Counted from the stretch's first letter, positions 7,423 to 16,165 are shown. The stretch: 40,822 nt of DNA from Pseudacidovorax intermedius (GCF_001476815.1 NZ_LDSL01000134.1:1-40822), one strand, 5' to 3'. Numbers and translations are program-made. The notes: a model not told the origin generated them from the sequence alone.

Positions 7423-8583
7423 TCAGAGTTTTGCCAGCCGCGCCAGGGCGCTGCGCAGCGTCTCGTCCTTCTTGGCGTAGCAGAAGCGCACCACGCGCTG
7501 GTCGAAGCCGTCGCCGTAGAAGGCCGACAGCGGGATGGCCGCCACGCCGATCTCGCGCGTGAGCCATTGGCAGAAGTCCGACTCCGAGAGGTCGCTCACC
7601 GCGGAGATGTCCACGCACTGGAAGTAGCTGCCTTCGCTCGGCAGCAGGCGCAGCCGCGTGCGGGCCAGGCCCTCGGCGAAGAGGTCGCGCTTGCGCTGGT
7701 AGAAGGCCGGCAGTTCCAGATAGGGCGCCGCGTCCGCCATGAAGTGCGCCAGCGCATGCTGCATCGGCGTGTTCACAGTGAAGACATTGAACTGGTGCAC
7801 CTTGCGGAACTCGGCCGTCAACACGGCCGGCGCGGCCACGTAGCCCACCTTCCAGCCGGTCACGTGGTAAGTCTTGCCGAAGCTGCTGACGATCAGGCTG
7901 CGCGCCGCCAGGCCCGGGAAGCGGGCCACGCTCTGGTGCAGTGCGCCGTCGTAGACCATGTGCTCGTAGACCTCGTCGCTGATCACGAACACGTCCGTCG
8001 GCGCGAGCAGTTCGTCCAGCCGGCGCATCTCCTCGGCGGTCCACACCGTCGCGCTGGGGTTGTGCGGCGTGTTGACGATGATGGCCCGGGTGCGCGGCGT
8101 GAGCGCGGCGGCGATGCGGTCGAAGTCGGGCCGGAAACTGCCCGGCACCAGCGGCACGCGCACCACCACGCCGCCGGCCAGTTCGATGTTGGGGACGTAG
8201 CTGTCGTAGCAGGGCTCGAGCACGATCACCTCGTCGCCCGGCCGCACCAGCGCCAGCACGGCGGTGATGATGGCCTGCGTGGCGCCGGCGGTGACGGTGA
8301 TCTCGCTGCCGGCGTCGTAGCGGCGGCCGTAGAGCGCCTCGATCTTGCCCGCGATGCGCTCGCGCAGCAGCGGCACGCCGGTCATCGGCGGGTACTGGTT
8401 GTGGCCGGCGGCCATGGCGGCGGTGACGGCCTCCAGCAGCTTCGGATCGCAGCCGAAGTCCGGGAAGCCCTGGCCCAGGTTGACGGCGCCGTGCTCGGCC
8501 GCCAGCGCGGACATCACGGTGAAGATGGTGGTGCCCACGGCGGGCAGCTTGGTGCCCGGCTCGGGCGTGCGGGGTGCGGTCAT
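7423..8583 (-). CDS. ybdL: PLP-dependent aminotransferase, YbdL/methionine type
   Basis: 386 residues, the same length as Escherichia coli YbdL. A fold-type I aminotransferase with NLGQGFPDF (about 35-43), NTPHNPSA (Asn175), ISDEVYEH (Asp203, Tyr206) and the PLP lysine at Lys237 in SSFGKTYHVTGWKVGY, where the motif has the form of the class I/II family. YbdL-type enzymes prefer methionine, phenylalanine or histidine with a 2-oxo acid. Assignment to methionine is supported by neighbourhood: the gene lies 26 bases downstream of a cysB-like sulfur regulator on the same strand. Kynurenine aminotransferase-like activity is an alternative. Confidence 0.9.
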   Translation of the reverse strand: MTAPRTPEPGTKLPAVGTTIFTVMSALAAEHGAVNLGQGFPDFGCDPKLLEAVTAAMAAGHNQYPPMTGVPLLRERIAGKIEALYGRRYDAGSEITVTAGATQAIITAVLALVRPGDEVIVLEPCYDSYVPNIELAGGVVVRVPLVPGSFRPDFDRIAAALTPRTRAIIVNTPHNPSATVWTAEEMRRLDELLAPTDVFVISDEVYEHMVYDGALHQSVARFPGLAARSLIVSSFGKTYHVTGWKVGYVAAPAVLTAEFRKVHQFNVFTVNTPMQHALAHFMADAAPYLELPAFYQRKRDLFAEGLARTRLRLLPSEGSYFQCVDISAVSDLSESDFCQWLTREIGVAAIPLSAFYGDGFDQRVVRFCYAKKDETLRSALARLAKL

Positions 8584-8609
8584 GGCAGTGAGAGCGCGAT
8601 GCGGCGGTT

Positions 8610-9551
8610 TCAGAGTTCGTAGTCGTCGTAATGGCCGCTCAGGGCCTTGGCGATCAGGTTGCGGTCCAGCCGGTCCGACAGCAGCTCGGCGAACTTGAAG
8701 ACGAAGTTGCGCAGGTAAGCGCCGCGCTTGAAGGCCACGCGCGCCACGTTCTGGCCGATCACCTGGCCCATGGGCCGCACGGCGAGGTCGTCGTTGCTGT
8801 CCTCGCGCACCGCCATCTCGGCCACGATGCCCACGCCCAGGCCCAGGCGCACATAGGTCTTGATGACGTCGGAGTCGATCGCTTCCAGCGCGATGCGCGG
8901 CGACAGCTTCTTCTGCGCGAAGGCATGGTCGATGCGCGTGCGGCCGGTGAAGGAAGGGTGGTAGGTGATCAGCGGCTCGGCCGCCAGGTCCTCCAGGCTC
9001 ACGCGTTCCTTGGTGGCCAGCGGATGGTCCTTGGGCAGCACCAGCACGTGCTGCCATTCGTAGCAGGGCAGGGTGACCAGGCCGTCGTAGGCATCGAGCG
9101 ACTCGGTGGCGACGCCGATCTCGGCGACCTCATCGAGCACCATCTGCGCCACCTGGGCCGGCGAGCCTTGGTGCAGGCTGACGTTGACCTTCGGGTACGC
9201 CTCGCGCAGCTTCACCACCGGCACCGGCAGCACGTAGCGGGCCTGCGTGTGGGTGGTGGCGATGGACAGCGTGCCGCTGTCCTGGGCACTGAACTGCTCG
9301 CCGATGCGCCGCAGGTTGCCCACCTCGCGCATGATCAGCTCGATGCTCGCGATGACGTGCTGGCCGGGCTCGGTCACGCGCTTGAGCCGCTTGCCGTGGC
9401 GGGCGAAGATCTCCACGCCCAGCTCTTCTTCCAGTTCGATGATGGCCTTGGAGACGCCGGGCTGCGAGGTGTGCAGCGCCTTGGCGGCTTCGGTCAGGTT
9501 CAGGTTGCGGCGCACGGCCTCCTGAACGAACTTGAACTGGTGAAGGTTCAT
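8610..9551 (-). CDS. cysB: CysB-family LysR regulator of sulfur assimilation
   Basis: 313 residues. The N-terminal helix-turn-helix (LNLTEAAKALHTSQPGVSKA at about 17-36) is that of CysB/Cbl. The ligand pocket residues known from Klebsiella CysB, Thr100, Thr102, Gln103 and Thr202, fall at exactly the same numbers here (TTHTQARYVLP and PSFTGRT). It should activate sulfate/thiosulfate uptake and cysteine synthesis genes in response to N-acetylserine or sulfur starvation. Upstream (43 bases) is cbiX and downstream is an aminotransferase. The short AT-rich gap with two dyads before its ATG suggests its own autoregulated promoter. Cbl or a related alkanesulfonate regulator is the alternative. Confidence 0.93.
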   Translation of the reverse strand: MNLHQFKFVQEAVRRNLNLTEAAKALHTSQPGVSKAIIELEEELGVEIFARHGKRLKRVTEPGQHVIASIELIMREVGNLRRIGEQFSAQDSGTLSIATTHTQARYVLPVPVVKLREAYPKVNVSLHQGSPAQVAQMVLDEVAEIGVATESLDAYDGLVTLPCYEWQHVLVLPKDHPLATKERVSLEDLAAEPLITYHPSFTGRTRIDHAFAQKKLSPRIALEAIDSDVIKTYVRLGLGVGIVAEMAVREDSNDDLAVRPMGQVIGQNVARVAFKRGAYLRNFVFKFAELLSDRLDRNLIAKALSGHYDDYEL

Positions 9552-9560
9552 AACAAATCC

Positions 9561-9594
9561 CGATATTTATCGCGATTCATTATGCCTTATGAAT
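9561..9594 (-). promoter_or_regulatory. Dyads in front of cysB, likely promoter/autoregulatory site
   Basis: In the 43-base AT-rich gap between cbiX and cysB, ATTCAT (9575-9580) and ATGAAT (9589-9594) form an inverted repeat around TATGCCTT. CGATATTTATCG (9561-9572) is a second near-perfect palindrome. Such an AT-rich gap is unusual in this GC-rich run and is the best candidate for a cysB promoter bound by CysB itself. Binding is inferred. Confidence 0.5.
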
Positions 9595-9966
9595 CTATCG
9601 AGGCGGGTTCAGCGCGAGGCGTGCCAGCAGGTCGATGACGGCCGGATCCTGGCCCACGGCGGGCGCCTGGGTGAAGTGCACGCCGGGGTGTCGCTGCCGA
9701 AGTTCGGCCATCAGCACGGGCAGATCCTCGCGCGCGTGGCGGCCCATGCCGAGGAAGAGCGGCACCACGTGGATGCTCGCCACGCCCTCGGCCACCAGTT
9801 CGGCGACTGCGGCGGGCAGATCGGGCGCCACCAGTTCCAGGTAGGCGCAGCGCACGCGCGCATCGGGCGCCTGCTCGGCCACGCGCCGGGCCACGGCTTC
9901 GACGGGTGCGCGCCACTGCGCGTCGCGCGAGCCGTGAGCGAACAGGACGATGCCGCGCGCCGTCAT
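9595..9966 (-). CDS. cbiX: Short CbiX-type sirohydrochlorin chelatase
   Basis: 123 residues, the size of the short CbiX (CbiXS) chelatases that work as dimers. It inserts cobalt (or iron or nickel, depending on lineage) into sirohydrochlorin. The two active-site histidines are His11 in LFAHGSRD and His77 in FLGMGRHAREDLP. The ATG overlaps the lptG stop (ATGA), implying translational coupling to lptG. The next gene downstream is cysB. Because siroheme is the cofactor of assimilatory sulfite reductase, a role as ferrochelatase (SirB-like) in sulfur assimilation fits the neighbour better than cobalamin synthesis, but this is inference. Confidence 0.88.
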   Translation of the reverse strand: MTARGIVLFAHGSRDAQWRAPVEAVARRVAEQAPDARVRCAYLELVAPDLPAAVAELVAEGVASIHVVPLFLGMGRHAREDLPVLMAELRQRHPGVHFTQAPAVGQDPAVIDLLARLALNPPR

Positions 9967-11072
9967 CGCCGCAGCACCAGCCAGCCGAAGGCGCCCAGCG
10001 ACATCAGCGAGTACAGGAGGCCCGGCGCCGCTGCCGTGGCCCAGGGCCACCAGTCGCGCAGGTTGCCGATGTAGCCGAACACGTTGTTCAACAGGAAGAA
10101 GCTGATGCCGATCATCACGCCGGCGAACACATAGCCGGCGATGCCGCTCTGGCGGAAGTGCAGGTAGGCGAAGGGCAGGGCCAGCACCACCATCACCAGG
10201 CAGGACAGCGGGTAGAACACCTTGCGCCAGAACTCGATCTTGTAGCGCTGCGTGGCCTGGCCGTTGGCGTCCAGGTGGCGCGTGTATTCGAACAGGTCCA
10301 TGGTGCGCATGCGCTCGGGCTTGAGCAGCGCCACCGCCACCATGTCGGTGGTCAGGCCGGTCTGCCAGGCCATCAGCGGCTGGTGGACGTTGACGACCTT
10401 GGGCGCGGCATTGTTCGGCCCGGTCTGGAATTCCTGGCGCTGCGCGTCCTGCAGCACCCAGCCGCCGTCGACGATGCGCGCCGTGTTGGCCGTGGTCAGC
10501 GAGCGCAGGAAGCCGCGGTTGTCGAACTCGAAGATGCGCGGCAGCTTCAGCGTGCCGTCGCGGTCGATGGAGACGACGTTCACGGCGAAGGAATCGTCGC
10601 CGCGGCGTTCCTTGAGCCAGCCGCCCGTCAGCCCCGCCGTCGCCAGGTAGCCCTGGTAGCGCGACTTGAGCAGCTGCGCCGCGCGGTCCGACAGCGGCGC
10701 CACGTAGTCGCCCACGGCAAAGGTCAGCAGCACGAAGCCCAGGCCCAGCGTGAGCAGCATGCGCAGCGCCCGCCACGGCCCCAGGCCGCTGGTGCGCAGG
10801 ATGGTGTATTCGGAGCTGCGGGCCAGGTTGGCCATGACGAAGATGGTGCCGATCAGCACCGCGATGGGCAGCAGCTCGTACAGGTGGCTGGGCACCAGCA
10901 GCGTGACGTACAGCAGGGCCTGCGGCAGGCCGTAGGGCGCGACCGTGCCCTGGCCCACCGAGGACAGCTCGTCCACGAAGTCGAAGAAGAAGAACAGGCT
11001 CAGGAAGCCCAGCGTGACGAAAGCGATCGACTTGATCGCCTCCACGTAGATCAGGCGGCGCAGGGTTCTCAT
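9963..11072 (-). CDS. lptG: LPS export permease LptG
   Basis: 369 residues, YjgP/YjgQ family. With LptF and LptB it forms the inner-membrane ABC exporter that extracts lipopolysaccharide and passes it to LptC. Three helices lie at the N-terminus (about 14-35, 58-80, 98-120), then a large periplasmic beta-jellyroll region (about 130-270), then three C-terminal helices. The N-terminus MRTLRRLIYVEAIKSI and the ARSSEYTILRTSG stretch on the cytoplasmic coupling side are typical. It follows lptF by 25 bases and overlaps cbiX by four bases. Confidence 0.94.
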   Translation of the reverse strand: MRTLRRLIYVEAIKSIAFVTLGFLSLFFFFDFVDELSSVGQGTVAPYGLPQALLYVTLLVPSHLYELLPIAVLIGTIFVMANLARSSEYTILRTSGLGPWRALRMLLTLGLGFVLLTFAVGDYVAPLSDRAAQLLKSRYQGYLATAGLTGGWLKERRGDDSFAVNVVSIDRDGTLKLPRIFEFDNRGFLRSLTTANTARIVDGGWVLQDAQRQEFQTGPNNAAPKVVNVHQPLMAWQTGLTTDMVAVALLKPERMRTMDLFEYTRHLDANGQATQRYKIEFWRKVFYPLSCLVMVVLALPFAYLHFRQSGIAGYVFAGVMIGISFFLLNNVFGYIGNLRDWWPWATAAAPGLLYSLMSLGAFGWLVLRR

Positions 11073-11097
11073 GCGGTCGGGAGGCGGTCCTGTCGGG

Positions 11098-12192
11098 TCA
11101 GCGGGCGACGGCCGGGGCGACCGCGCGCGGCCGGCGCCAGCTGTGCTGGCGCAGCCACAGCCAGGCCAGCACCGCCACCAGCACGCCGCCATGCAGCGCG
11201 ACCACGAAGCCGGGCAGCGGGAAGCGGCCGCTGCCCACCCAGTTCTGGCCCAGGTTGAGCAGGTTGAAGTAGATGACGAAACAGAAGAGGGCGAACAGCA
11301 GGTTGCCGCTGCGCCCCACGCGCGGATTGACGTTGGACACCACCAGCGCGATCAGCACGAAGTTGATGGCCGCCAGCACCATGCCGATGCGCCATCCCAG
11401 CTCGCCCTGGTTGGCCGGCGTCGGGCTGGCCAGCAGCGACAGGGTGGACTGGGCCTTGGGCGGCACGGCATCGCCCGGCAGCGGGCTGTCGTCGCCCATG
11501 CGGGCGCCGTAGGTGGCGAATTCGCTGATCTTCAGGTCGTTGTTGTCGAAGCTGCGTTCCAGCCGCTGGCCGTTGCTCAGCACCAGATAGCGGCCGCCAT
11601 CCAGCGACTCGATCTTGCCGCTCTGGGCCGAGGTGATGATCTGCTGGTTGCGCTCGAGCGAGGAGATGAACACGTTGGAGGCCGAGGTCGCGCCCGGCGA
11701 GTCCTTGTCGATGTAGAAGACGCGGTTGCGGGCGGCCGATTCCTGGAACTGCCCGGGCGCCACGCGCTCGAGGTCGCCGCGCCGCTCGTACTGGTCGCGC
11801 ATGCCCTGCGTCTGCGAATTGGCCCAGGGCCAGCCCACCAGCGCCAGCACGGCGATCAGCAGCAGCACCGGCCAGGCGAAGCGCAGCAGCGGCGAGATGA
11901 AGTCCGCCAGGCCGCGGCCGGCCGAGAACCAGATCACCATCTCGCTGTCGCGGTACATGCGCGAGAGCGTGCCGACGATGGAGATGAACAGGCTCAGGCT
12001 CAGGATGGTGGGCATGTAGCCGATCACCGTATAGGCCATCACCAGGAAGACTTCGGAGGGATTGACGCTGCCGCGCGAGGCGAGGCCCAGCGTGCGGATC
12101 AGGATGATCGTCATCACGATCGCGATCAGCACCACCAGCGTGGCCCCGAAGCTGCGCGACAGCTCCTTGCGCAAAGTGGAATGGAATAACAT
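11098..12192 (-). CDS. lptF: LPS export permease LptF
   Basis: 364 residues, the partner of LptG in the LptB2FG exporter. It has the same architecture: N-terminal helices (MLFHSTLRKELSRSFGATL..., about 15-35, 55-75, 100-120), a periplasmic domain and three C-terminal helices. RMYRDSEMVIWFSAGRGL is the coupling-helix region equivalent to that of LptG. The ATG at 12190-12192 lies only 22 bases from the divergent pepA start, the classical beta/gamma-proteobacterial arrangement. Calling it LptF rather than LptG follows the gene order lptF-lptG away from pepA. Confidence 0.94.
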   Translation of the reverse strand: MLFHSTLRKELSRSFGATLVVLIAIVMTIILIRTLGLASRGSVNPSEVFLVMAYTVIGYMPTILSLSLFISIVGTLSRMYRDSEMVIWFSAGRGLADFISPLLRFAWPVLLLIAVLALVGWPWANSQTQGMRDQYERRGDLERVAPGQFQESAARNRVFYIDKDSPGATSASNVFISSLERNQQIITSAQSGKIESLDGGRYLVLSNGQRLERSFDNNDLKISEFATYGARMGDDSPLPGDAVPPKAQSTLSLLASPTPANQGELGWRIGMVLAAINFVLIALVVSNVNPRVGRSGNLLFALFCFVIYFNLLNLGQNWVGSGRFPLPGFVVALHGGVLVAVLAWLWLRQHSWRRPRAVAPAVAR

Positions 12193-12214
12193 CGTCCGAG
12201 CGAAAAGACGGATT
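12193..12214. promoter_or_regulatory. Very short lptF/pepA divergent gap
   Basis: Only 22 bases separate the two ATG codons, so the promoters must lie inside the opposite gene's 5' coding region and the two divergent transcripts must overlap. No canonical -10/-35 pair is obvious inside the gap itself. Confidence 0.45.
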
Positions 12215-13711
12215 ATGGACTTCCAACTCAAGACCCTCGGCCTCGCGCAGGCTGCCGCAGAAAAGGCCGACGTGCTCGTCGTCCTCCTCCATGACGACTT
12301 CAAGCCGGCCGGCAACGACGGCGTCTCCGGCCTGCTCGCCCAGGCCCGCAAGGCCGGCGACCTGAAGGGCAAACCCGGCAAGCTGGTGGCGGCCTATGCG
12401 GCGGCCGGCGTATCGGCCGCGCGCCTCGTGCTGTGCTGCGCCGGCGACCTGTCGCCCGCGGCCGTGCGCAGCGCGGTCGGTGCCGCGGTGCAGGCCGTCA
12501 AGTCGTCGGCACCCAAGAAGATGGTCATCGCCTTCGCCGGCGACGTGGGCGAGCAGGCCCTGTATGCCGCCGTGCTGGCCGTGGCCGATGCCAGCTACGT
12601 CTACACCACCACCCTGTCCAAGCCCGAGCCGCGCTCGCTGCGGCAGGTGGTGATCGGCACGCCCGCGGCAGCCGGCCTGCAGGCCGCCTTCGACGTGGCG
12701 CGCGGCACGGTGCGCGGCATCGAATTCGCCAAGGAATGGGCCAACCGCCCCGGCAACCACAGCACGCCCACCATGCTCGGCGAGGCCGCGCAGTCGCTGG
12801 CGCGTGGCCCCAAGCTCAAGGTCGAGGTGCTGGGCCCGCGCGAGGTTGCCAAGCTGGGCATGGGCGCTTTCATGGCCGTGTCGCAGGGCTCGGAACAGCC
12901 GCTGCGCTTCATCGTGCTGCGCTACCAGGGCGCGGGCAAGGACGTGGCGCCGCAGGTGCTGGTGGGCAAGGGCATCACCTTCGACACCGGTGGCGTGTCG
13001 CTCAAGCCCGCCGCCGACATGGACGAGATGAAGTTCGACATGGGCGGCGCGGCCAGCGTGCTGGGCGTGTTCCGCGCGCTCGGCGAGATCCAGCCGGCCA
13101 TCAACGTCGTCGGCCTCATCCCCAGCTGCGAGAACATGAACGACGGCCGTGCGGTCAAGCCCGGCGACGTGGTCACCAGCATGGACGGCCAGACCATCGA
13201 GATCCTGAACACCGATGCCGAAGGCCGGCTGATCCTGTGCGACGCGCTGTGCTACGCCAAGCGCTTCGAGCCGGCGGCGGTCATCGACATCGCCACGCTC
13301 ACCGGCGCCTGCGTGGTGGCCCTGGGCGGCGTGCGCAGCGGCCTGTTCGCCACCGACGAGGCCCTGGCGCAGGCACTGCAGGCGGCGGGCGATGCGTCGC
13401 AGGACCTGTGCTGGCGCCTGCCGCTGGACGACGACTATGCGGACGGCCTCAAGAGCCGCTTTGCCGACGTCGCCAACGTGGGCGGGCGCGCGGGCGGCGC
13501 CATCACGGCGGCCAAGTTCCTGCAGCGCTTCACCTCGGCCTACCCGTGGGCGCACTTGGACATCGCCGGCACCGCCTGGAAGAGCGGCGGCGCCAAGGGC
13601 GCGACCGGCCGCCCGGTGGGCCTGCTGCTGAGCTACCTGCTGGCGCAGGCGGGGCAAGGCGCAGCCACCGCCGCGCCGCGCAAGCGCGCCCGCAAGACGG
13701 CGGCCGCCTGA
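12215..13711 (+). CDS. pepA: Leucyl aminopeptidase PepA (M17)
   Basis: 498 residues. A cytosolic, hexameric, two-metal M17 aminopeptidase that releases N-terminal amino acids. The signature NTDAEGRLIL is present. Lys252, Asp257, Lys264, Asp275, Asp334, Glu336 and Arg338 match Escherichia coli PepA residues 270, 275, 282, 293, 352, 354 and 356 with a constant offset of 18, so the active site is complete. The C-terminal 20 residues are a basic tail (PRKRARKTAAA) beyond the usual end. It is the first gene of a unit with holC, 15 bases downstream. PepA of enterobacteria also binds DNA; whether this one does is unknown. Confidence 0.96.
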   Translation: MDFQLKTLGLAQAAAEKADVLVVLLHDDFKPAGNDGVSGLLAQARKAGDLKGKPGKLVAAYAAAGVSAARLVLCCAGDLSPAAVRSAVGAAVQAVKSSAPKKMVIAFAGDVGEQALYAAVLAVADASYVYTTTLSKPEPRSLRQVVIGTPAAAGLQAAFDVARGTVRGIEFAKEWANRPGNHSTPTMLGEAAQSLARGPKLKVEVLGPREVAKLGMGAFMAVSQGSEQPLRFIVLRYQGAGKDVAPQVLVGKGITFDTGGVSLKPAADMDEMKFDMGGAASVLGVFRALGEIQPAINVVGLIPSCENMNDGRAVKPGDVVTSMDGQTIEILNTDAEGRLILCDALCYAKRFEPAAVIDIATLTGACVVALGGVRSGLFATDEALAQALQAAGDASQDLCWRLPLDDDYADGLKSRFADVANVGGRAGGAITAAKFLQRFTSAYPWAHLDIAGTAWKSGGAKGATGRPVGLLLSYLLAQAGQGAATAAPRKRARKTAAA

Positions 13712-13726
13712 TCTGCCGCGCCAGCC

Positions 13727-14182
13727 GTGACCGAGATCGACGTCCACTACAACACGTCCGACAAGCTGCGCCACGCCTGCCGGCTGCTGCGCAAGGCGGT
13801 GCTGGGTGCGGGGGCGCAGGTGGTGGTGCAGGGGCCGGCGCCGCTGCTGGATGCGCTGGACGAAGCGCTCTGGCTGTTCTCGCCGGCCGACTTCATCGCG
13901 CACTGCAAGGCCGATGCGCCGGTGCACGTGCGCGGCCGCTCGCCGGTGGTGCTCGGCCTGGCCGAGGGCGACGCGCCTTCGCACCGGCAGGTGATGCTCA
14001 ACCTGGGCGTCGACCTGCCCGCGGGCTTCGAGCGCTTCGAGCGCCTGATCGACATCGTGGGCCTGGACGATGCCGAGCGCCTGGCAGGCCGCAACCGCTG
14101 GCGCCACTATGCCGACCGCGGCTATGCCATCACGCGCCACGACGTGGGCGCACGGACGGCACAGGCGGCCGACGCGGCATGA
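13727..14182 (+). CDS. holC: DNA polymerase III chi subunit HolC
   Basis: 151 residues starting at GTG. The chi subunit links the clamp loader (through psi) to single-strand-binding protein. The family pattern is visible: FHYN-like start IDVHYNTSDKLRHACRLLRKA, LDEALWLFSPADFIAHC and the later VMLNLGVDLPAGFERFERLIDIVG. A C-terminal GYAITRHDV with an alanine-rich tail follows. It sits directly after pepA, as in many proteobacteria, and its TGA overlaps the ATG of the next gene. Confidence 0.94.
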   Translation: MTEIDVHYNTSDKLRHACRLLRKAVLGAGAQVVVQGPAPLLDALDEALWLFSPADFIAHCKADAPVHVRGRSPVVLGLAEGDAPSHRQVMLNLGVDLPAGFERFERLIDIVGLDDAERLAGRNRWRHYADRGYAITRHDVGARTAQAADAA

Positions 14183-14757
14183 GCAACGTCGGGCCGCGCC
14201 GTCCGCCGCGCTTCGTGCCCACGCTCACGGCGGTGGTCGACCTGGACGCGCCGCCACCCCTGGCCGAGCCGGAACTGAAATGGCCGCAGGCCGGGTTGCT
14301 GGACCTGTCGCCGGGGCGCGCCGAGGGTGCTGGTCTCGAGGCCGGCGATGCTGCGGCGCGCTCGGCGGCATTACCCGCAAACGCGCCGTCGGCGGCGCCC
14401 CCGAGCGGTGCACCGGCACCGACCATGGCACCGTCCGCATCGCCCGCCGGACCGCGCACCGTCGACGCCAGGCATGCCGCCGCGCCGTCGATGGTCGCCA
14501 TTCGGCCGGACGACGTCTTCGCCATCGAGGAAGAGCTGCTGCACCGCGTGCTCCAGCGCGTCGATCTGCGGCTGGAAGAGGCGCTGACCGACGTGGTGTC
14601 CGAGGCGGTCCAGCAGCAGCTGGACGCCATGATCCCCGTCATCCGCGCGCGCCTGGAAGGCCGCTTGCGCCGCCTGATCGGCGAGGCGCTGGCGCAGGAA
14701 CTCGACGCCGCCGAACCCCGTGTTTTCGCCGGGGGAAGCGCACCATCGTTGGGCTAA
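14179..14757 (+). CDS. Hypothetical protein coupled to holC (DUF2486-like)
   Basis: 192 residues. About 110 residues of low-complexity Pro/Ala sequence precede a C-terminal helical segment (about 112-180, DDVFAIEEELLHRVLQRVDL...) with heptad-like spacing and many Glu/Arg/Leu residues, probably a coiled coil or amphipathic helices. No membrane segment or signal peptide is seen. The ATG overlaps the holC stop (ATGA), so it is translated with holC. A DUF2486-type hypothetical often follows holC in Burkholderiales and this is likely its counterpart. No function can be assigned. Confidence 0.75.
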   Translation: MSNVGPRRPPRFVPTLTAVVDLDAPPPLAEPELKWPQAGLLDLSPGRAEGAGLEAGDAAARSAALPANAPSAAPPSGAPAPTMAPSASPAGPRTVDARHAAAPSMVAIRPDDVFAIEEELLHRVLQRVDLRLEEALTDVVSEAVQQQLDAMIPVIRARLEGRLRRLIGEALAQELDAAEPRVFAGGSAPSLG

Positions 14758-14898
14758 ACTGGCCCGCAGGTCGGCAGGCGCGAGGGTGCCGAACGCCGGC
14801 GCTGCGGCCTGGAACTTGCTCCATGTCGGTGCTCCGGTCGGACCGACCGGTAGAGCTAAATCTGTCTATTCCTGTTCCTCATCGTTTGGAGGTTTCTC

Positions 14899-16110
14899 AT
14901 GCAATTGAAATGGACCGCGGTCGCCCTGGCTGCACTTTCGCTGGTGGCTTGTGGCAAGAAGGAAGAAGCCGCGGCACCTGCGACGAGCCCTGCGCCCACG
15001 GCGGCTGCTCCCGCGCCGGCCACGCCTCCCGCCGGTGAGACCCTGACGGTGAAGATCGGCCACGTGGCCCCCACCAGCGGTCCCATCGCCCACCTCGGCA
15101 AGGACAACGAACTCGGCGCCAAGATGGCCATCGAGGACCTGAATGCCCAGGGCGTCAAGATCGGCGACAAGACGGCCAAGTTCGAACTGATCGCCGAAGA
15201 CGATGCCGGCGATCCGAAGCAGGGCACCGCCGTCGCCCAGAAGCTGGTGGACAGCCAGGTCAACGGCGTGGTGGGCCACCTGAACTCGGGCACCACCATC
15301 CCGGCCTCCAAGATCTACAGCGACGCCGGCATTCCGCAGATCTCTCCCTCGGCCACCAACCCCAAGTACACCCGCCAGGGCTTCAAGACCACCTTCCGCG
15401 TGGTGGCCGACGACACCCATCTGGGTGGCACGCTGGGCAAGTACGCCGTCGACACGCTCAAGGGCAAGAACATCGCCGTGATCGACGATCGCACGGCCTA
15501 CGGCCAGGGCGTCGCCGACGAGTTCGAGAAGGCCGCCAAGGCCGCCGGCGCCACCATCGTGGGCCGCGAGTTCACCACCGACAAGTCCACCGACTTCAAC
15601 GCCATCCTGACCAAGCTGAAGGGCGCCAAGCCCGACATCCTGTTCTTCGGCGGCATGGACGCCGTGGGCGGCCCGATGCTCAAGCAGGTCAAGCAACTCG
15701 GCCTGAACGTCAAGTTCATGGGCGGCGACGGCCTGTGCACCGGCGAACTGGCCAAGCTGGCCGGCGATGCCGTGGGCGAAGAGATGGTCTACTGCGCCGA
15801 AGCCGGCGGCGTGGACGGCGACTTCAAGGCCCCGCTGGACGCCTGGAAGACCAAGTTCAAGGAAAAGAACGGTGTGGACGTGCAGATCTACGCCCCGTAC
15901 GTCTACGACGCCGTGCAGGTGCTGGCCGCTGCGATGCAGAAGGCCGGCTCGGCCGATCCGGCGAAGTACCTGCCCGAAGTCGGCAAGATCGAATACAAGG
16001 GCCTGACCGGCCCCATCGCCTTCGACGAGAAGGGCGACATCAAGAACGGCGCCCTGACGCTGTACACCTACAAGGGTGGCCAGCGCACGCAGATCGCCGT
16101 GGTGCGCTGA
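14899..16110 (+). CDS. Liv-type branched-chain amino acid binding lipoprotein
   Basis: 403 residues. The N-terminus ends in the lipobox LVAC with Cys at about residue 18, followed by a charged, Ala/Pro-rich linker, so it is probably a lipoprotein rather than a free periplasmic protein. The rest is the periplasmic-binding-protein type I fold of LivK/LivJ (VKIGHVAPTSGPIAHLGKDN, IPQISPSATNP, GQGVADEF, DILFFGGMDAVGGPML). GGAGG lies 7 bases before the ATG. No livHMGF permease or ATPase genes adjoin it, so it must serve a transporter elsewhere. A terminator follows 29 bases downstream, so it is a monocistronic unit. The ligand is not predictable. Confidence 0.93.
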   Translation: MQLKWTAVALAALSLVACGKKEEAAAPATSPAPTAAAPAPATPPAGETLTVKIGHVAPTSGPIAHLGKDNELGAKMAIEDLNAQGVKIGDKTAKFELIAEDDAGDPKQGTAVAQKLVDSQVNGVVGHLNSGTTIPASKIYSDAGIPQISPSATNPKYTRQGFKTTFRVVADDTHLGGTLGKYAVDTLKGKNIAVIDDRTAYGQGVADEFEKAAKAAGATIVGREFTTDKSTDFNAILTKLKGAKPDILFFGGMDAVGGPMLKQVKQLGLNVKFMGGDGLCTGELAKLAGDAVGEEMVYCAEAGGVDGDFKAPLDAWKTKFKEKNGVDVQIYAPYVYDAVQVLAAAMQKAGSADPAKYLPEVGKIEYKGLTGPIAFDEKGDIKNGALTLYTYKGGQRTQIAVVR

Positions 16111-16139
16111 AAAAACGGCAGCGGTTTCCGCGCCAACGA

Positions 16140-16165
16140 GAAAGGGGCCTGCGGGCCCCTTTCTT
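16140..16165 (+). terminator. Rho-independent terminator after the binding-protein gene
   Basis: GAAAGGGGCC at 16140-16149 pairs with GGCCCCTTTC at 16154-16163 with a TGCG loop, followed by TTC. It also lies between convergent genes and could act on both strands. Confidence 0.85.

Noticed and set aside
11069-14140. A 1023-codon open frame on the minus strand antisense to pepA and holC
   Set aside because: It is a shadow frame produced by high GC content. The pepA frame on the other strand has a complete M17 active site, and the antisense product is low-complexity His/Arg/Gly/Ala sequence with no domain.
12433-14757. A 774-codon plus-strand frame overlapping pepA, holC and the next gene
   Set aside because: Only its last 192 codons, from ATG 14179, look like a gene, because they overlap the holC stop by ATGA. 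The upstream part is an out-of-frame shadow of pepA.
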